Below, in pieces: positions 34,594 through 44,126 of a stretch of 64,000 bases of DNA. This stretch comes from an uncultured Alphaproteobacteria bacterium (lineage in GTDB: Bacteria; Pseudomonadota; Alphaproteobacteria; Rs-D84): contig CANBCI010000002.1 of assembly GCA_947367055.1 (NCBI GenBank), positions 224,149 to 288,148 on the forward strand, read 5' to 3'. Position 1 is the first letter of the stretch. Every line of letters starts with the position of its first letter. The notes under the pieces were generated by a model. The model made no database searches. It saw only the letters and a list, made by a program, of their open reading frames with translations, and was not told where the DNA came from. The translations under genes and the position numbers were made by a program.

Positions 34594-37500
34594 ATGGAAA
34601 AAAAGCGCTATTTCCTGGGTTTCTTGGCATCTTTATTTATGATATTTATATCCGGCGGCGTACGGGCCGACGGGTATTTATGCCCCGATTATAAAAAGTA
34701 TACCAGTTGTTCTGCGGGTTATTATATGACCCTTGACGGATCTTATAACGGTACGCCGACCGAAAGAAACGAGTGCACTGCATGTCCGGCGGGATGTTCC
34801 TGCGCGGGCGGAACGGCGGCGCCGGTCTGTGGTGTAACGGTCACATTGGATTATAACGGCGGCACCGGTCAACTGGAAGATACGGAACATTGTTCCGGCT
34901 CGACCTGTACATGCCCGAACAATGGCGAATGCGACCTGCCGCGCTGGACGGTGGCAGCCAATCCGCTGGCACGACCGGGATACATATTCATGGGATGGGC
35001 AACCAGCCCGACCGCCACCACCGGCAGCAATTCCATGACATTTACGGCATCTACCACAATATACGCCGCATGGTCGCCATGTAACAGTAACCAAGACCAG
35101 GGATGCAGTTGCGCATCCGGGACACATCCGGTGAACGGTGTTTGTACAGATTGCACCGTACAGTGTACCGGCGATTACCCATTGGGACAATATAACTCTT
35201 GCGAAATAAATGGTGGCGATGCGGAAACACCCGAACAAATTTGTAAACGCGAATGCACCGTCGCGGATGTTGCGCATTCCTTGACCGTGACCGGCACGGT
35301 CGGAATGACCGAAGACGCGGCGACGGTCTGTGCCGCATTAACCTGCGAAGACGGGTACACATTGGTTGGCACGCAGTGCGTCCAGACCATAGAATGTACG
35401 GCAGGCCTAATGTATGACGGGGTCAACATGGTTGACTGTCCGGCGGGCAAATATTGCCCGGGGGTCGGAACAACTACTATCGGTGTGGCCGGGTGTGACG
35501 CGACATGCCCGAACGGATACACATCTGACACTGGCGCAAATGCGGAAACACAATGTTATCAGGAATGCACAACGACATGCGAAACCGGAACCTGCCCTGA
35601 AAACAGCACATCATGCACATGGGTTGAGGGCACCGTAGTAAACGGCATCCAATACTATGGCGACACCACGTGCCAGGTTGCCGAATCCGACAGGTATTGC
35701 CAATTAAACACGTTGTTCTGTGATATGACGTACTATTCCAACAACAAAGCCAGTTGCGATTTATGCTCTGCAATACCGGGATACGAAGGGGTCTTTACAC
35801 AATCACCCGCAAACAACAGCAGTGGCCCCAATGTATGCTTTACAACATGTTTTGAACCATGCACACGTCCGCAATGTCCGGAAAATGCCACATGCGAATA
35901 TGATGAATCGCAAAATTCAACCGGTGGCAAATATTATCCGGATACCGAAACATGCCGTATCGTAAACGAAGCCACATGCGACATGACGGTAACATGTAAT
36001 GACGGATATACATATGATTCGGCAACAAACACGTGTAATCCGATTGTCTATGCGATAACACTGGACGCAAACGGCGGAACGCCTGCAATACAGACAATAT
36101 ATCAACATCCAAAGGGTTGGTTCAGTGATGCGGACGCAACGCGCGCCATATCGGTCGCCCCGGTTCCGACACGCACTGATTGGGAATTCTTGGGATACTA
36201 TACGGAACCTGTGGACGGAAATCTGGTTATTTCCGACAACCTGGTGTTGCCTGCAAATACCACCTTTAATGCGGACACAACCCTGTATGCCCATTGGACC
36301 GAAGAAATCTTTGAATGTACGGAACGCAAAACGTATGACGGGTTGGATTGCCCGGTCGGAATGTATTGCCCGGGCGTCAATGTGATTGCGGGTACTGAAA
36401 CCAGCAATACAAACGGTTGTCAACGCACATGTCCGGTTGACCCGCTTGGCGGATATATCCAGTCGGAATCCGGTTCCATGTTTATTGACGATTGCCGCAC
36501 GACGCGCATGAATCAAAAATTGCCGGACGGCACCGGATTCGGTGATCAAACGTGCCACTACTTTGCCGGTTCCGCATCTTATGACCGCAGTTGTACAACA
36601 AATGTCATATCGTGTAATGGCGGATATTATCTGCTGAACAATACCGACATCACATGTTCTGTTGTGGCCAAGGGGGCGTTCAGCCCGGACGGCGACACAC
36701 ATGTAACCTTGTGCAGTTCATTGGCCGGCGCCGATGCAACCGTAACAACGGCCGATACCGGTGCGGCGGACGCCACCGCATGCTATAACACATGCGCACA
36801 ACTTACCATTGCACATGGTGTATTGACGCCGAAAGTAAATGAAGTTCATTTTGACGGTACATCAATTGCGGCATGTGAATACGATACGATATGCGATGCC
36901 GGATATATGGTTGACCCGGCCAACCCGTATTCATGCACGCTGTGCACCCAAGGCAGCTATTGCCCGGGCAACAGCCGCGTAGAATCTTGTCCGGCGACAC
37001 ACCCGTATTCGGATTATGGCACCGCAGATGAAGGTAAATGTTATGCCGATTGCGCGCTTGCCACAAATGCGGCATCCATGACGGGTCATGCGTATAAGGA
37101 CGGCACATCTGACTGCCGCGTGGATTTGTGTGTACGCGGTGCATACCTGGATAATGCCAAGGGCCAGTGCCTAACATGCCAGGCGGGCCGTGTATGTCCG
37201 GGCGACAACACAATAGCAAGATGTCCGGTGAACACCTATTGCCCGGCGGGCGCATTTGAAACCACCGCATGTCCGACGGAATTCCCGAACTCTGCCGAGG
37301 CAACCAAGGCGGAAAGCGACTGCTATCGCATGTGCATCACATCGGACATTGAAAACGCAACCGCTGTTTCCGGAACCATAACCCAGGGCGGTGTCAACAC
37401 CTGTGCGGCGACGGCATGCGTGGCCGGGACATATGTGACGCCAGACGGCGAATGCGGTGTTTGCCCGGAAAATCACATCTGCACCGGTGGCAGTGCAGCC

Positions 37501-38406
37501 CCGGTCGCATGTCCGACAACACATCCGAATGCGCCGGAGGGCTCATTCCAAACAGAACAATGCTATGTCACATGCGAAGACTACAGATTGGATTACGGCT
37601 GGGCGCATATTGTGAACGGAACGGAACAATATCCGACCGAATGCCAGTATACCGGCGAATCCGATACGGGTAATCCGTGTGAAATTGTCGACGGCACCAA
37701 GTGTGTTGAAAAGCACTGCAACCCAGATTATGAACTGATTGGCGGCAGATGCGAACCATGCGATCGCGACAATGCGATACTGTACGCCGACGGCGCGAAC
37801 TGCTCGATTACACTCTGCATGACCGGATTCCACCCGACACCGGATGGCCGCGCCTGCGTTGAAAATGTTCAGGAATGTCCGGCCGCAGACGCAATCTATG
37901 CGGAACAGGTATGGGATTTCAACCTGAAGGCATTCGGCAAATGCACAATCAAGGAATGCATTGACGGATACCATTTGACATCAAATGCATGCGTTCTGGA
38001 CGAACGTCCCTGCACCATTGAACGTGGTGGTGTAAAAATAGGCAGCGGTGTCCAGCAATGGAACGAAGCCGCCCAGAAGTGGGGTGAATGCGTCGCCGAA
38101 ACATGCACGGCAGGATATACAAACGACCCGTCGTTAACCAATGAGCATGGTGTTGAATGCGGCGAATGCAAAAACCGTTTCAGCGTATTGGGCGAAGTGG
38201 CGGTAAGTTCATATCTGCCGGGCGGGAACTGCGAAATTGCATCCTGCATGTATCAGGGCGAGTTGTACAACCTTGATACGGCATCTAATGAATGTGTGCC
38301 GATTTGCGACATAAACGGGTATTCCGACGAAACCGGCAGCATGATTTGGGATCCTTCACGCAAGAAATGCGTAAGAACCTGTAACGAAGGCTACGTAATG
38401 TGGTAA
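34594..38406 (+). CDS. Giant secreted Cys-rich protein with InlB-type repeats
   Basis: 1270 residues. Signal peptide about 1-25 (ending GGVRA). Two InlB/Listeria-Bacteroides-type beta-grasp repeats: VTLDYNGGTGQ... ending TTIYAAW and ITLDANGGTPAIQ... ending TTLYAHW. Around them are many growth-factor-receptor-like Cys modules of the form CPAGKYCPG, CPVGMYCPG, CTQGSYCPGNS, CPVNTYCPAG. The C terminus repeats C.EGYV/C.DGYH units. There is no membrane anchor, sortase or autotransporter domain. Ribosome site AGAGAGGAAG; own promoter and terminator. An extracellular matrix or adhesin-like role is inferred from architecture. Confidence 0.8.
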   Translation: MEKKRYFLGFLASLFMIFISGGVRADGYLCPDYKKYTSCSAGYYMTLDGSYNGTPTERNECTACPAGCSCAGGTAAPVCGVTVTLDYNGGTGQLEDTEHCSGSTCTCPNNGECDLPRWTVAANPLARPGYIFMGWATSPTATTGSNSMTFTASTTIYAAWSPCNSNQDQGCSCASGTHPVNGVCTDCTVQCTGDYPLGQYNSCEINGGDAETPEQICKRECTVADVAHSLTVTGTVGMTEDAATVCAALTCEDGYTLVGTQCVQTIECTAGLMYDGVNMVDCPAGKYCPGVGTTTIGVAGCDATCPNGYTSDTGANAETQCYQECTTTCETGTCPENSTSCTWVEGTVVNGIQYYGDTTCQVAESDRYCQLNTLFCDMTYYSNNKASCDLCSAIPGYEGVFTQSPANNSSGPNVCFTTCFEPCTRPQCPENATCEYDESQNSTGGKYYPDTETCRIVNEATCDMTVTCNDGYTYDSATNTCNPIVYAITLDANGGTPAIQTIYQHPKGWFSDADATRAISVAPVPTRTDWEFLGYYTEPVDGNLVISDNLVLPANTTFNADTTLYAHWTEEIFECTERKTYDGLDCPVGMYCPGVNVIAGTETSNTNGCQRTCPVDPLGGYIQSESGSMFIDDCRTTRMNQKLPDGTGFGDQTCHYFAGSASYDRSCTTNVISCNGGYYLLNNTDITCSVVAKGAFSPDGDTHVTLCSSLAGADATVTTADTGAADATACYNTCAQLTIAHGVLTPKVNEVHFDGTSIAACEYDTICDAGYMVDPANPYSCTLCTQGSYCPGNSRVESCPATHPYSDYGTADEGKCYADCALATNAASMTGHAYKDGTSDCRVDLCVRGAYLDNAKGQCLTCQAGRVCPGDNTIARCPVNTYCPAGAFETTACPTEFPNSAEATKAESDCYRMCITSDIENATAVSGTITQGGVNTCAATACVAGTYVTPDGECGVCPENHICTGGSAAPVACPTTHPNAPEGSFQTEQCYVTCEDYRLDYGWAHIVNGTEQYPTECQYTGESDTGNPCEIVDGTKCVEKHCNPDYELIGGRCEPCDRDNAILYADGANCSITLCMTGFHPTPDGRACVENVQECPAADAIYAEQVWDFNLKAFGKCTIKECIDGYHLTSNACVLDERPCTIERGGVKIGSGVQQWNEAAQKWGECVAETCTAGYTNDPSLTNEHGVECGECKNRFSVLGEVAVSSYLPGGNCEIASCMYQGELYNLDTASNECVPICDINGYSDETGSMIWDPSRKKCVRTCNEGYVMW

Positions 38407-38413
38407 TTGAACG

Positions 38414-38438
38414 CATCCGCCAAATGGCGGATGTTTTT
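38414..38438 (+). terminator. Terminator of the 34594 gene
   Basis: CATCCGCC / GGCGGATG stem, loop AAAT, five T. Confidence 0.85.
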
Positions 38439-38454
38439 AACAAAGATTTCTGCG

Positions 38455-39612
38455 ATGAAAACATATGATGTGATTATCATTGGCGCGGGTGCGGCGGGAT
38501 TAACCGCGGCACGAATTGCAACCGCCCGCGGACGACGCACGGCGGTGCTGGATATGGGCGATGCACCCGCCCGCAAAGTCGCCGCATCCGGCGGTGGACG
38601 GTGCAACTTTACAAACGCGGCCGCCGCGCGTGACAGATACTTTGGCGAAAACCCGGATTTTGTGCGCGGTGCGATTTCACGCGTTTCACCAAATGATATT
38701 TTAGACTGGATGACCGAACACAATTTGCAATACACGCAAAAGGCACCCGGACAGTATTTTTGCGCCACCGGCGCAAAAAGCGTGGTCGACGCATTGGTTT
38801 CGGATGCCGGCGCGGCCGATATATTGTTAAACACGACCGCATGCGGCGTTAAAAAAAGCGGCGACGAATTTACTGTTGAAACCGCCCACGGCAATTTGAC
38901 TGCGCAATCCGTAATTATCGCATCCGGCGGGACATCATTTGGTGCAATCGGCGTGTCAGATATTGGATTTAAAATAGCAAAATCATTCGGGCACACAATT
39001 GTTCCGGTGCGCCCCGCCCTGTGCGGCATTGAATCAAAAATTTTCCCGACGGAATTTGCCGGCATATCAATTCCGGTCGAAATCCGTATTGGTAAAAATA
39101 GCATATTGGACGACATGTTGTTCACTCACTTTGGAATTGGCGGGCCGGCCGTATACCGTGCGACGGTTCGCGACACAAACAATGACTGGGTGATAAACTT
39201 ATTGCCGAGCACGGATGTCGCCGAATGGTTGCGCGGTGCGCGAAAAACGGACGGGAAACGAAAACTGACATCATTATTGTCGCAGAAACTGCCGGCACGC
39301 ATTGCAAAATGGGCGGCAGACAACATTGATAAAAACATTGCCGACATCAGCGATTCAACAATCGGGGCAATATCGTCAAAATTAACCGGTATTGTCGTAC
39401 CCGTAAAAGCCATAAAATATCACGGCCTGCAAAGTGCCGAAATAATTCGTGGCGGCGTATCAACACGCGACATATCGTCCAAGACAATGGAATCGAAATT
39501 GTGCCGCAATTTGTTCTTTGCCGGCGAAGTATTGGATATTGCCGGCGACCTGGGCGGATTTAATTTGCACTGGGCCTGGGCCAGTGGATTTGTCGCGGGC
39601 CAAAACGCATAA
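38455..39612 (+). CDS. HI0933/BaiN-family FAD-dependent oxidoreductase
   Basis: 385 residues. FAD dinucleotide fold DVIIIGAGAAGLTAARIA, the family's ASGGGRCNFTN block and the C-terminal GEVLDIAGDLGGFNLHWAWASG signature. Members reduce flavin-linked substrates; the exact reaction is rarely known. ATG 38455 is used; the longer frame from 38407 crosses the terminator. No ribosome site is seen in the 16 nt between terminator and start. Confidence 0.9.
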   Translation: MKTYDVIIIGAGAAGLTAARIATARGRRTAVLDMGDAPARKVAASGGGRCNFTNAAAARDRYFGENPDFVRGAISRVSPNDILDWMTEHNLQYTQKAPGQYFCATGAKSVVDALVSDAGAADILLNTTACGVKKSGDEFTVETAHGNLTAQSVIIASGGTSFGAIGVSDIGFKIAKSFGHTIVPVRPALCGIESKIFPTEFAGISIPVEIRIGKNSILDDMLFTHFGIGGPAVYRATVRDTNNDWVINLLPSTDVAEWLRGARKTDGKRKLTSLLSQKLPARIAKWAADNIDKNIADISDSTIGAISSKLTGIVVPVKAIKYHGLQSAEIIRGGVSTRDISSKTMESKLCRNLFFAGEVLDIAGDLGGFNLHWAWASGFVAGQNA

Positions 39613-39686
39613 AAATAATTTCGGAAAAGGTACCTATAAACACGCGGACAGTGCCCATATATAATTGCCGCGACAGGTACTTACAC

Positions 39687-40571
39687 ATGAAAGAAGAAAT
39701 ATTTCACACAACCGACGGCACAAAACTATTCTGCACATTATGGGATGATGTAAAGCATCCGATTGGTGTTGTTCAGATAATTCACGGCATGGACGAGCAT
39801 GTTCGCCGTTATGACCGGTTTGCAAAATTTCTGAACAAAAACGGGTACATCGTTTTCGGTGACGATCACCGCGCCCACGGCCGCACTGCGGGCACACCCG
39901 ACAAAATCGGCCGGCCTGGCGACGACCCAGACCTGTTTCAATCAACATTACATGATGAATTGGAAATAATGGGCTATCTAAAAGAAAAATATAACCTGCC
40001 CTTGTTTCTGTTCGGCCACAGTTACGGCAGTTTTATAACCCAGCGTTTGATATCCGATACAAACATATGCACTGCGGGCGTCTGTTTATCCGGTTCGGCC
40101 AAATATCCCAAGGCGTTTTTAATAATCGCACTGGCCGTGGCATGGATTGGCGTAAAGATTCGCGGTCCGAACAGTCCGGCCAAGTTTCTGGAATTCTTTT
40201 CACCAATACGCGGAAAATCCGGCGGCGTTAGTCGTCTGACACGCGACGCAGACCAGGTCGCCGCACATGACGCGGATCCGATGCGCGCAAAATACTTTTC
40301 ATATGGGTTTTACTATTCACTGTTCAAGAATTTAATGCATCTAAACGGCACGGCATGCCGGACGACACCGATGCTGATTATCAGTGGCACGCGCGACATG
40401 GTAAGCCTGAACGCGACATTTGCAAAATCATTATATAACGCTTACAAGGCACACAATCTGGATAACCTGACACTGATTCTATACCCGGATGCGCGTCACG
40501 AACTGCTTATGGAAATAAACTGGGACCAGGTACAAAACGACATATTGCAGTTTCTAAAAGCCAGTGTTTGA
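39687..40571 (+). CDS. Alpha/beta hydrolase, monoacylglycerol lipase-like
   Basis: 294 residues. Serine hydrolase with oxyanion region IHGMDEHVRRYDRFA, GDDHRAHGRT, nucleophile elbow GHSYGSF, acid in ISGTRDMVS and His in YPDARHELLME: the order typical of lysophospholipase/monoglyceride lipase. A hydrophobic cap segment (FLIIALAVAWIGVKI) may touch membrane lipids. ATG 39687 begins the conserved domain. Confidence 0.88.
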   Translation: MKEEIFHTTDGTKLFCTLWDDVKHPIGVVQIIHGMDEHVRRYDRFAKFLNKNGYIVFGDDHRAHGRTAGTPDKIGRPGDDPDLFQSTLHDELEIMGYLKEKYNLPLFLFGHSYGSFITQRLISDTNICTAGVCLSGSAKYPKAFLIIALAVAWIGVKIRGPNSPAKFLEFFSPIRGKSGGVSRLTRDADQVAAHDADPMRAKYFSYGFYYSLFKNLMHLNGTACRTTPMLIISGTRDMVSLNATFAKSLYNAYKAHNLDNLTLILYPDARHELLMEINWDQVQNDILQFLKASV

Positions 40572-40581
40572 TTTATTGGCC

Positions 40582-40610
40582 TTGCATTTTATTCGCCGGA
40601 TTGATAACAT
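40582..40610 (+). promoter_or_regulatory. Promoter of the 40938 leader transcript
   Basis: TTGCAT (40582-40587), 17 nt, TAACAT (40605-40610). Confidence 0.6.
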
Positions 40611-40640
40611 TAACTTGTTCTGAAATGAACAACGAACATA

Positions 40641-40674
40641 GTTAGTAGATTGGCTTAGAATACCAAGATATTAC
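40641..40674 (+). repeat. 34-nt leader element, copy 1
   Basis: Contains GTTAG, then TTGG-9 nt-CCAA. Identical to 40810-40843. Confidence 0.95.
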
Positions 40675-40762
40675 ACGACTGCAAATTATGTCCCGATTAC
40701 TGGTCGGGATGCCGTTGCTCGTAAGACAATGGGGTCAATAATATCTGACATTCTAACTCCCG

Positions 40763-40790
40763 ACCGCTAACTTAAGCGGTTTGTTTTTTG
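40763..40790 (+). terminator. Leader terminator between the two element copies
   Basis: ACCGCT (40763-40768) / AGCGGT (40775-40780), then TTGTTTTTT. Confidence 0.75.
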
Positions 40791-40809
40791 GAACACATTT
40801 TTATAAATG

Positions 40810-40843
40810 GTTAGTAGATTGGCTTAGAATACCAAGATATTAC
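40810..40843 (+). repeat. 34-nt leader element, copy 2
   Basis: Exact copy; here closed directly by CTAAC at 40845-40849, giving a compact hairpin with internal loops. Confidence 0.95.
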
Positions 40844-40937
40844 GCTAACTCATCCTGCGCGACGCGTTCGCGTGGGTTATGTGTCGTTATATTTGCATAT
40901 TCTTTCCCAATCACAAAGGTTACAAAGGGGGAAAGAA

Positions 40938-41585
40938 ATGTTAAAAAAATTATCCGTCATTATTTTATGCCAATTTGTTACATCAACATGGGCGCTGACG
41001 GCAGATGTGCTGCCAGTAGATCCATTAAAAAGCACATGCCAACTTCAATACGGCGTAAGTGACGGCAGTGCCTGTCAATTATCAATGACAACCGCAACGG
41101 ATTGCCAAACAAAAACCTGCAAGGCATACAGTTGCACAAATTCATGTATATGCGCGCCAAATGCAACCTATTGTTCATCACTTGACGGCACCAGTTCCGA
41201 TTGTCCAAACACTTTTTGCCCCGAAGGCACCAGCAACTGGGCTGCGCCGGAAATTGGCGCCGCATATCAGGAACGCACGACATACACCCTGAATAAAATA
41301 ACCTGCAAATGTACAACAAGAACAGAGTACAGATGCGCGGTCGGATACTATGACGCGAACACAACAACATTCGGAACAAATGCGTCCGATTGCACAAAAT
41401 GTCCGGCACCGACCGATAACATATCCAGCGCTAAATTCGGCGCCGGTGCCACATCCAGCGCGGGCGCCAAGGGAATAACTTCGTGTTATATCCCAATGGC
41501 AACGGGAAACTTACTGTCGGATATTACGCTGACGGACGAAAGTGGCACATATTCTTTTACCGCCGACTGTCATTATACGGAATAG
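40938..41585 (+). CDS. Secreted Cys-rich protein, paralogue of 26134 protein
   Basis: 215 residues. Signal peptide MLKKLSVIILCQFVTSTWA, about 20 Cys residues, and a C-terminal block matching the 26134 protein (RCAVGYYD..., CTKCPAP, ITSCYIP, SGTYSFTADCHYTE). The N-terminal halves differ more. Ribosome site AAAGGGGG, partly complementary to an upstream CTTTCCC. ATG 40938 is set by the signal peptide. Its likely control by the leader is described at 40615. Confidence 0.75.
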   Translation: MLKKLSVIILCQFVTSTWALTADVLPVDPLKSTCQLQYGVSDGSACQLSMTTATDCQTKTCKAYSCTNSCICAPNATYCSSLDGTSSDCPNTFCPEGTSNWAAPEIGAAYQERTTYTLNKITCKCTTRTEYRCAVGYYDANTTTFGTNASDCTKCPAPTDNISSAKFGAGATSSAGAKGITSCYIPMATGNLLSDITLTDESGTYSFTADCHYTE

Positions 41586-41588
41586 CAA

Positions 41589-42068
41589 TCACGCACAAAC
41601 ATTGGCGCACTTTAACGGAATTATCCGCCCCAAATCACGGGGCGAGATTTCAACCTGATGCCCAACGCGGCCGGCACTGAATATAATGGTTTCAAATTCT
41701 AAAATTGATGCGTCCGCAATTGTTATAAATTGCTTTTTCATTCCAATCGGACTGCAACCGCCGTGCACATAACCCGTCAAAGCCAGCAAATCACGCTGAT
41801 GCAGCATGGCCAATGATTTTTCATTTGCGGCGGCCGCCGCCGCGCGTTTCAAATCCAATTCATGGCATACCGGCACCATAAAAACAAAAATTTTGTTTGA
41901 CGGTGTCGTACAGACCAGTGTCTTAAAAACACGGCGCGCATCCTGGCCCAGGTGGGCGGCGATTGACGCCCCGTCCAGAAATTTGGATGCGTCGTATTCA
42001 TAATGCTGATACGGGATGCGGTGTGCATCCAAAATTCGCATCACATTCGTTTTAACAGCCGCACACAT
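41589..42068 (-). CDS. ybaK: YbaK/EbsC-type aminoacyl-tRNA deacylase
   Basis: 159 residues. YbaK hydrolyses Cys-tRNA(Pro) made in error by ProS. Motifs: HYEYDASKFLDGASIAAHLG, RVFKTLVC, VPVCHELDLKRAAAAAA, GGCSPIGMKK. The ATG 42068 lies 10 bp after the lipoprotein gene's stop, so it is the last gene of the Mla operon transcript; an extension to 42122 would overlap that gene. ProS here already has an INS editing domain. Confidence 0.9.
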   Translation of the reverse strand: MCAAVKTNVMRILDAHRIPYQHYEYDASKFLDGASIAAHLGQDARRVFKTLVCTTPSNKIFVFMVPVCHELDLKRAAAAAANEKSLAMLHQRDLLALTGYVHGGCSPIGMKKQFITIADASILEFETIIFSAGRVGHQVEISPRDLGRIIPLKCANVCA

Positions 42069-42078
42069 TCCGTTTCCA

Positions 42079-42639
42079 TTATTTCGCCAATTCGGTCGCA
42101 ATGTCGCGCGCCAGTGTTTCAATCATGACGCCAATTGCATCAACATATTCATCATAGTCGTCACCGACAGACACCGAATAGGTCATGTTTTTCGTCTTTA
42201 ATGTTTCGCCGCCCGCACCCATTATTGAATAAATGCCGCGTAATTGCGCCGCATCCCCCAATGCGCCGTCAAGTTTATATATTTCCACAAACACAGAATA
42301 TTCACCGGAATCGGCCATAAAATTGGAATTTTTGACCGATGCCCGTGGCATATATGTGCCGATGTCCGTTATCAATTTGCGTTGAATCATCGGTGATAAA
42401 TTTTCCGCCCAACGCCCGTCCGGCATAATATTTACATTCACACCGTCAACAGTCACAATTTGCGGTCGATTTATATATTCCGGTATTTTCACCCGTTCAA
42501 TGTCAACGGTAACCCTGCGCTGTGAAACAGGTGTGACGGATTGGGCATCTTTGAATGTATAAAACAATGTGTTGTCCGGCTTGGATGCGCATGCCCCCAA
42601 CGCCGCAGCAATTAATGCAAACTGTATAATTTTTTTCAT
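42079..42639 (-). CDS. ABC-transport auxiliary lipoprotein (PqiC/YmbA-like)
   Basis: 186 residues with a good lipobox (LGAC, C17). The fold marks are FYTFKDAQ near the start, IPEYINRPQIV and NVNIMPDGRWAENL, typical of outer-membrane-anchored PqiC-type partners of MCE proteins. Only 1 bp separates it from the MCE gene. It probably docks the MCE ring at the outer membrane. Confidence 0.88.
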   Translation of the reverse strand: MKKIIQFALIAAALGACASKPDNTLFYTFKDAQSVTPVSQRRVTVDIERVKIPEYINRPQIVTVDGVNVNIMPDGRWAENLSPMIQRKLITDIGTYMPRASVKNSNFMADSGEYSVFVEIYKLDGALGDAAQLRGIYSIMGAGGETLKTKNMTYSVSVGDDYDEYVDAIGVMIETLARDIATELAK

Positions 42640-42640
42640 T

Positions 42641-43381
42641 TTATCTACCCCTTATTAAAGATTCCGGATGCTGTTCCAAAAATTCGGCCAAATTGCGCAG
42701 GGAATTTGCCGCCCGGCTGACATCTTGAACCGCCTGATTAAAATTGTTAAGTGTGACCGCCGATTTTTTTGCCAAATCATTGCCGATTTTGGCCGCAGGG
42801 GTTAAAACCTCGCGCACTTCGGTCAATGTGCTGTTCAAATTATCCATAACGGCCCGGAACGGCATATCCTGGACATTTGTAGACAATTCAGTCATGGACG
42901 ACAACGCGGTCGGAATTTCTATGTAATCGCTTTCAATATGGCTGATGCGCGTCTTGGCCGGTCGCATATCCAATTCTATCATCAGGGCCCCGGTCAACAA
43001 GTTTTGCTTTATCAGCCGCGCATACAGGCCGCGTTCTATCATTTCCGCCAGCAGCTTTTCCTCTGACAATTCATTACGACCGGGCAAAACAGATATTGTT
43101 TTTTCAATATCATTGAACTTTACATAAACAGGTATGTTAAACTTGTATGTGTCAATGTTTGGAACAATTTCTATCTTGGCGACCTTGCCAACTTCAACCC
43201 CGCTAAATACGACGGGCGCACCCACCGCCAGGCCGTTTATTGATTCATGAAAATACATTACATACATGTTTTTTTCGCGTCGCAGCCCGACCCCCAGCAA
43301 CACGCATGTTATTATAACAAACCCCACAATCCCGGCCAATATAAATGCACCGACCGTTTTTCTATTCGGCTGATTTTTCAT
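42641..43381 (-). CDS. mlaD: MCE-domain lipid-binding protein (MlaD-like)
   Basis: 246 residues. N-terminal anchor helix (AGIVGFVIITCVLLGVGL), one MCE domain (about 38-120, YFHESINGLAVGAPVVFSGVEVGKV), then a long helix-rich tail (about 150-240). Subunit of the hexameric ring that carries phospholipids across the periplasm. It overlaps mlaF by 20 bp. Confidence 0.93.
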   Translation of the reverse strand: MKNQPNRKTVGAFILAGIVGFVIITCVLLGVGLRREKNMYVMYFHESINGLAVGAPVVFSGVEVGKVAKIEIVPNIDTYKFNIPVYVKFNDIEKTISVLPGRNELSEEKLLAEMIERGLYARLIKQNLLTGALMIELDMRPAKTRISHIESDYIEIPTALSSMTELSTNVQDMPFRAVMDNLNSTLTEVREVLTPAAKIGNDLAKKSAVTLNNFNQAVQDVSRAANSLRNLAEFLEQHPESLIRGR

Positions 43382-44126
43382 TTGTTTTTCCCCTGGTTAA
43401 AAATTGTTTTATGGTCGCGTTCGGCGGATTTCGCCGCAAATCGTTTGGATTGCCCCGCCCCGATATTTCATGCCGTGCGGTATCCAGAAAAATCGAATTG
43501 TTCGCAACGGTAAATATCGATTCCAATTCATGCGAAACCAAAATTATCGTCGTCCCCATCGCATGGTTGATTTCCAAAATCAAATCATCCAACTGGCGTG
43601 ACGCAATCGGATCCAGACCGGCGGACGGTTCATCAAAATACACAATCTGCGGGTCCAGCGCCAGCGCCCGTGCCAAACCCGCGCGCTTTTTCATGCCGCC
43701 ACTTAACTGCGACGGATATAAATCGCCAACACCGGGCAATCCAACCAGTGTCAATTTCATATCGACAATATCGCGTATCATGGAATCGGAATACCCCGTA
43801 TACTGCCGCAGTGGCAATTCAATATTTTCCGCAACGGTCATTGAACCAAACAATGCGCCGCCCTGATATAAAATACCGATGTTACGCATAATATCACAAC
43901 GCGCGCATTCATCGCCCGTAAAATCACGTCCCCCAACACTTATCGTTCCGGACAATGGCGCAATCAGTCCAGTCATAACGCGCAAAAGCGTACTTTTACC
44001 ACATCCGCTGGGGCCCATTATGGCGAACACATCACCCCTGTTTATGTCAAAGGACATGTTTTTCATCAATACGCGGCAACCGTATCCGATACTTAAATTT
44101 GAAACAGATATTAATGGTTTTGTCAT
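43362..44126 (-). CDS. mlaF: Lipid-transport ABC ATPase (MlaF-like)
   Basis: 254 residues. Walker A GPSGCGKSTLLRVM, Q-loop ILYQGGALF, signature LSGGMKKRAGLARALA, Walker B IVYFDEPSAGLDP. ATG 44126 overlaps the mlaE stop by 4 bp. Energises the Mla permease. Confidence 0.95.
   Translation of the reverse strand: MTKPLISVSNLSIGYGCRVLMKNMSFDINRGDVFAIMGPSGCGKSTLLRVMTGLIAPLSGTISVGGRDFTGDECARCDIMRNIGILYQGGALFGSMTVAENIELPLRQYTGYSDSMIRDIVDMKLTLVGLPGVGDLYPSQLSGGMKKRAGLARALALDPQIVYFDEPSAGLDPIASRQLDDLILEINHAMGTTIILVSHELESIFTVANNSIFLDTARHEISGRGNPNDLRRNPPNATIKQFLTRGKTNEKSAE

Larger units (their letters stand above)
40615..40937 (+). promoter_or_regulatory. Long leader RNA with tandem element, terminator switch and sequestered ribosome site
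   Basis: About 320 nt without a credible ORF. In order: hairpin TTGTTC-6-GAACAA (40615-40632); element copy 1; hairpin TCCCGA/TCGGGA; two identical CTAACT strings (40753-40758 and 40767-40772), the second inside the terminator at 40763-40790; element copy 2 closed by GTTAG/CTAAC; and CTTTCCC (40902-40908) complementary to GGGAAAG (40929-40935), which overlaps the ribosome site. AGTTAG at 40640-40645 can pair with either CTAACT, leaving the terminator free or breaking it. No known riboswitch consensus is recognised. Confidence 0.65.

Noticed and set aside
40641..40843. Two identical 34-nt repeats considered as a minimal CRISPR array or IS ends
   Set aside because: Only two direct copies, spacing 135 nt, no cas genes, no transposase and no target duplication; the copies fit RNA folding within one leader better.
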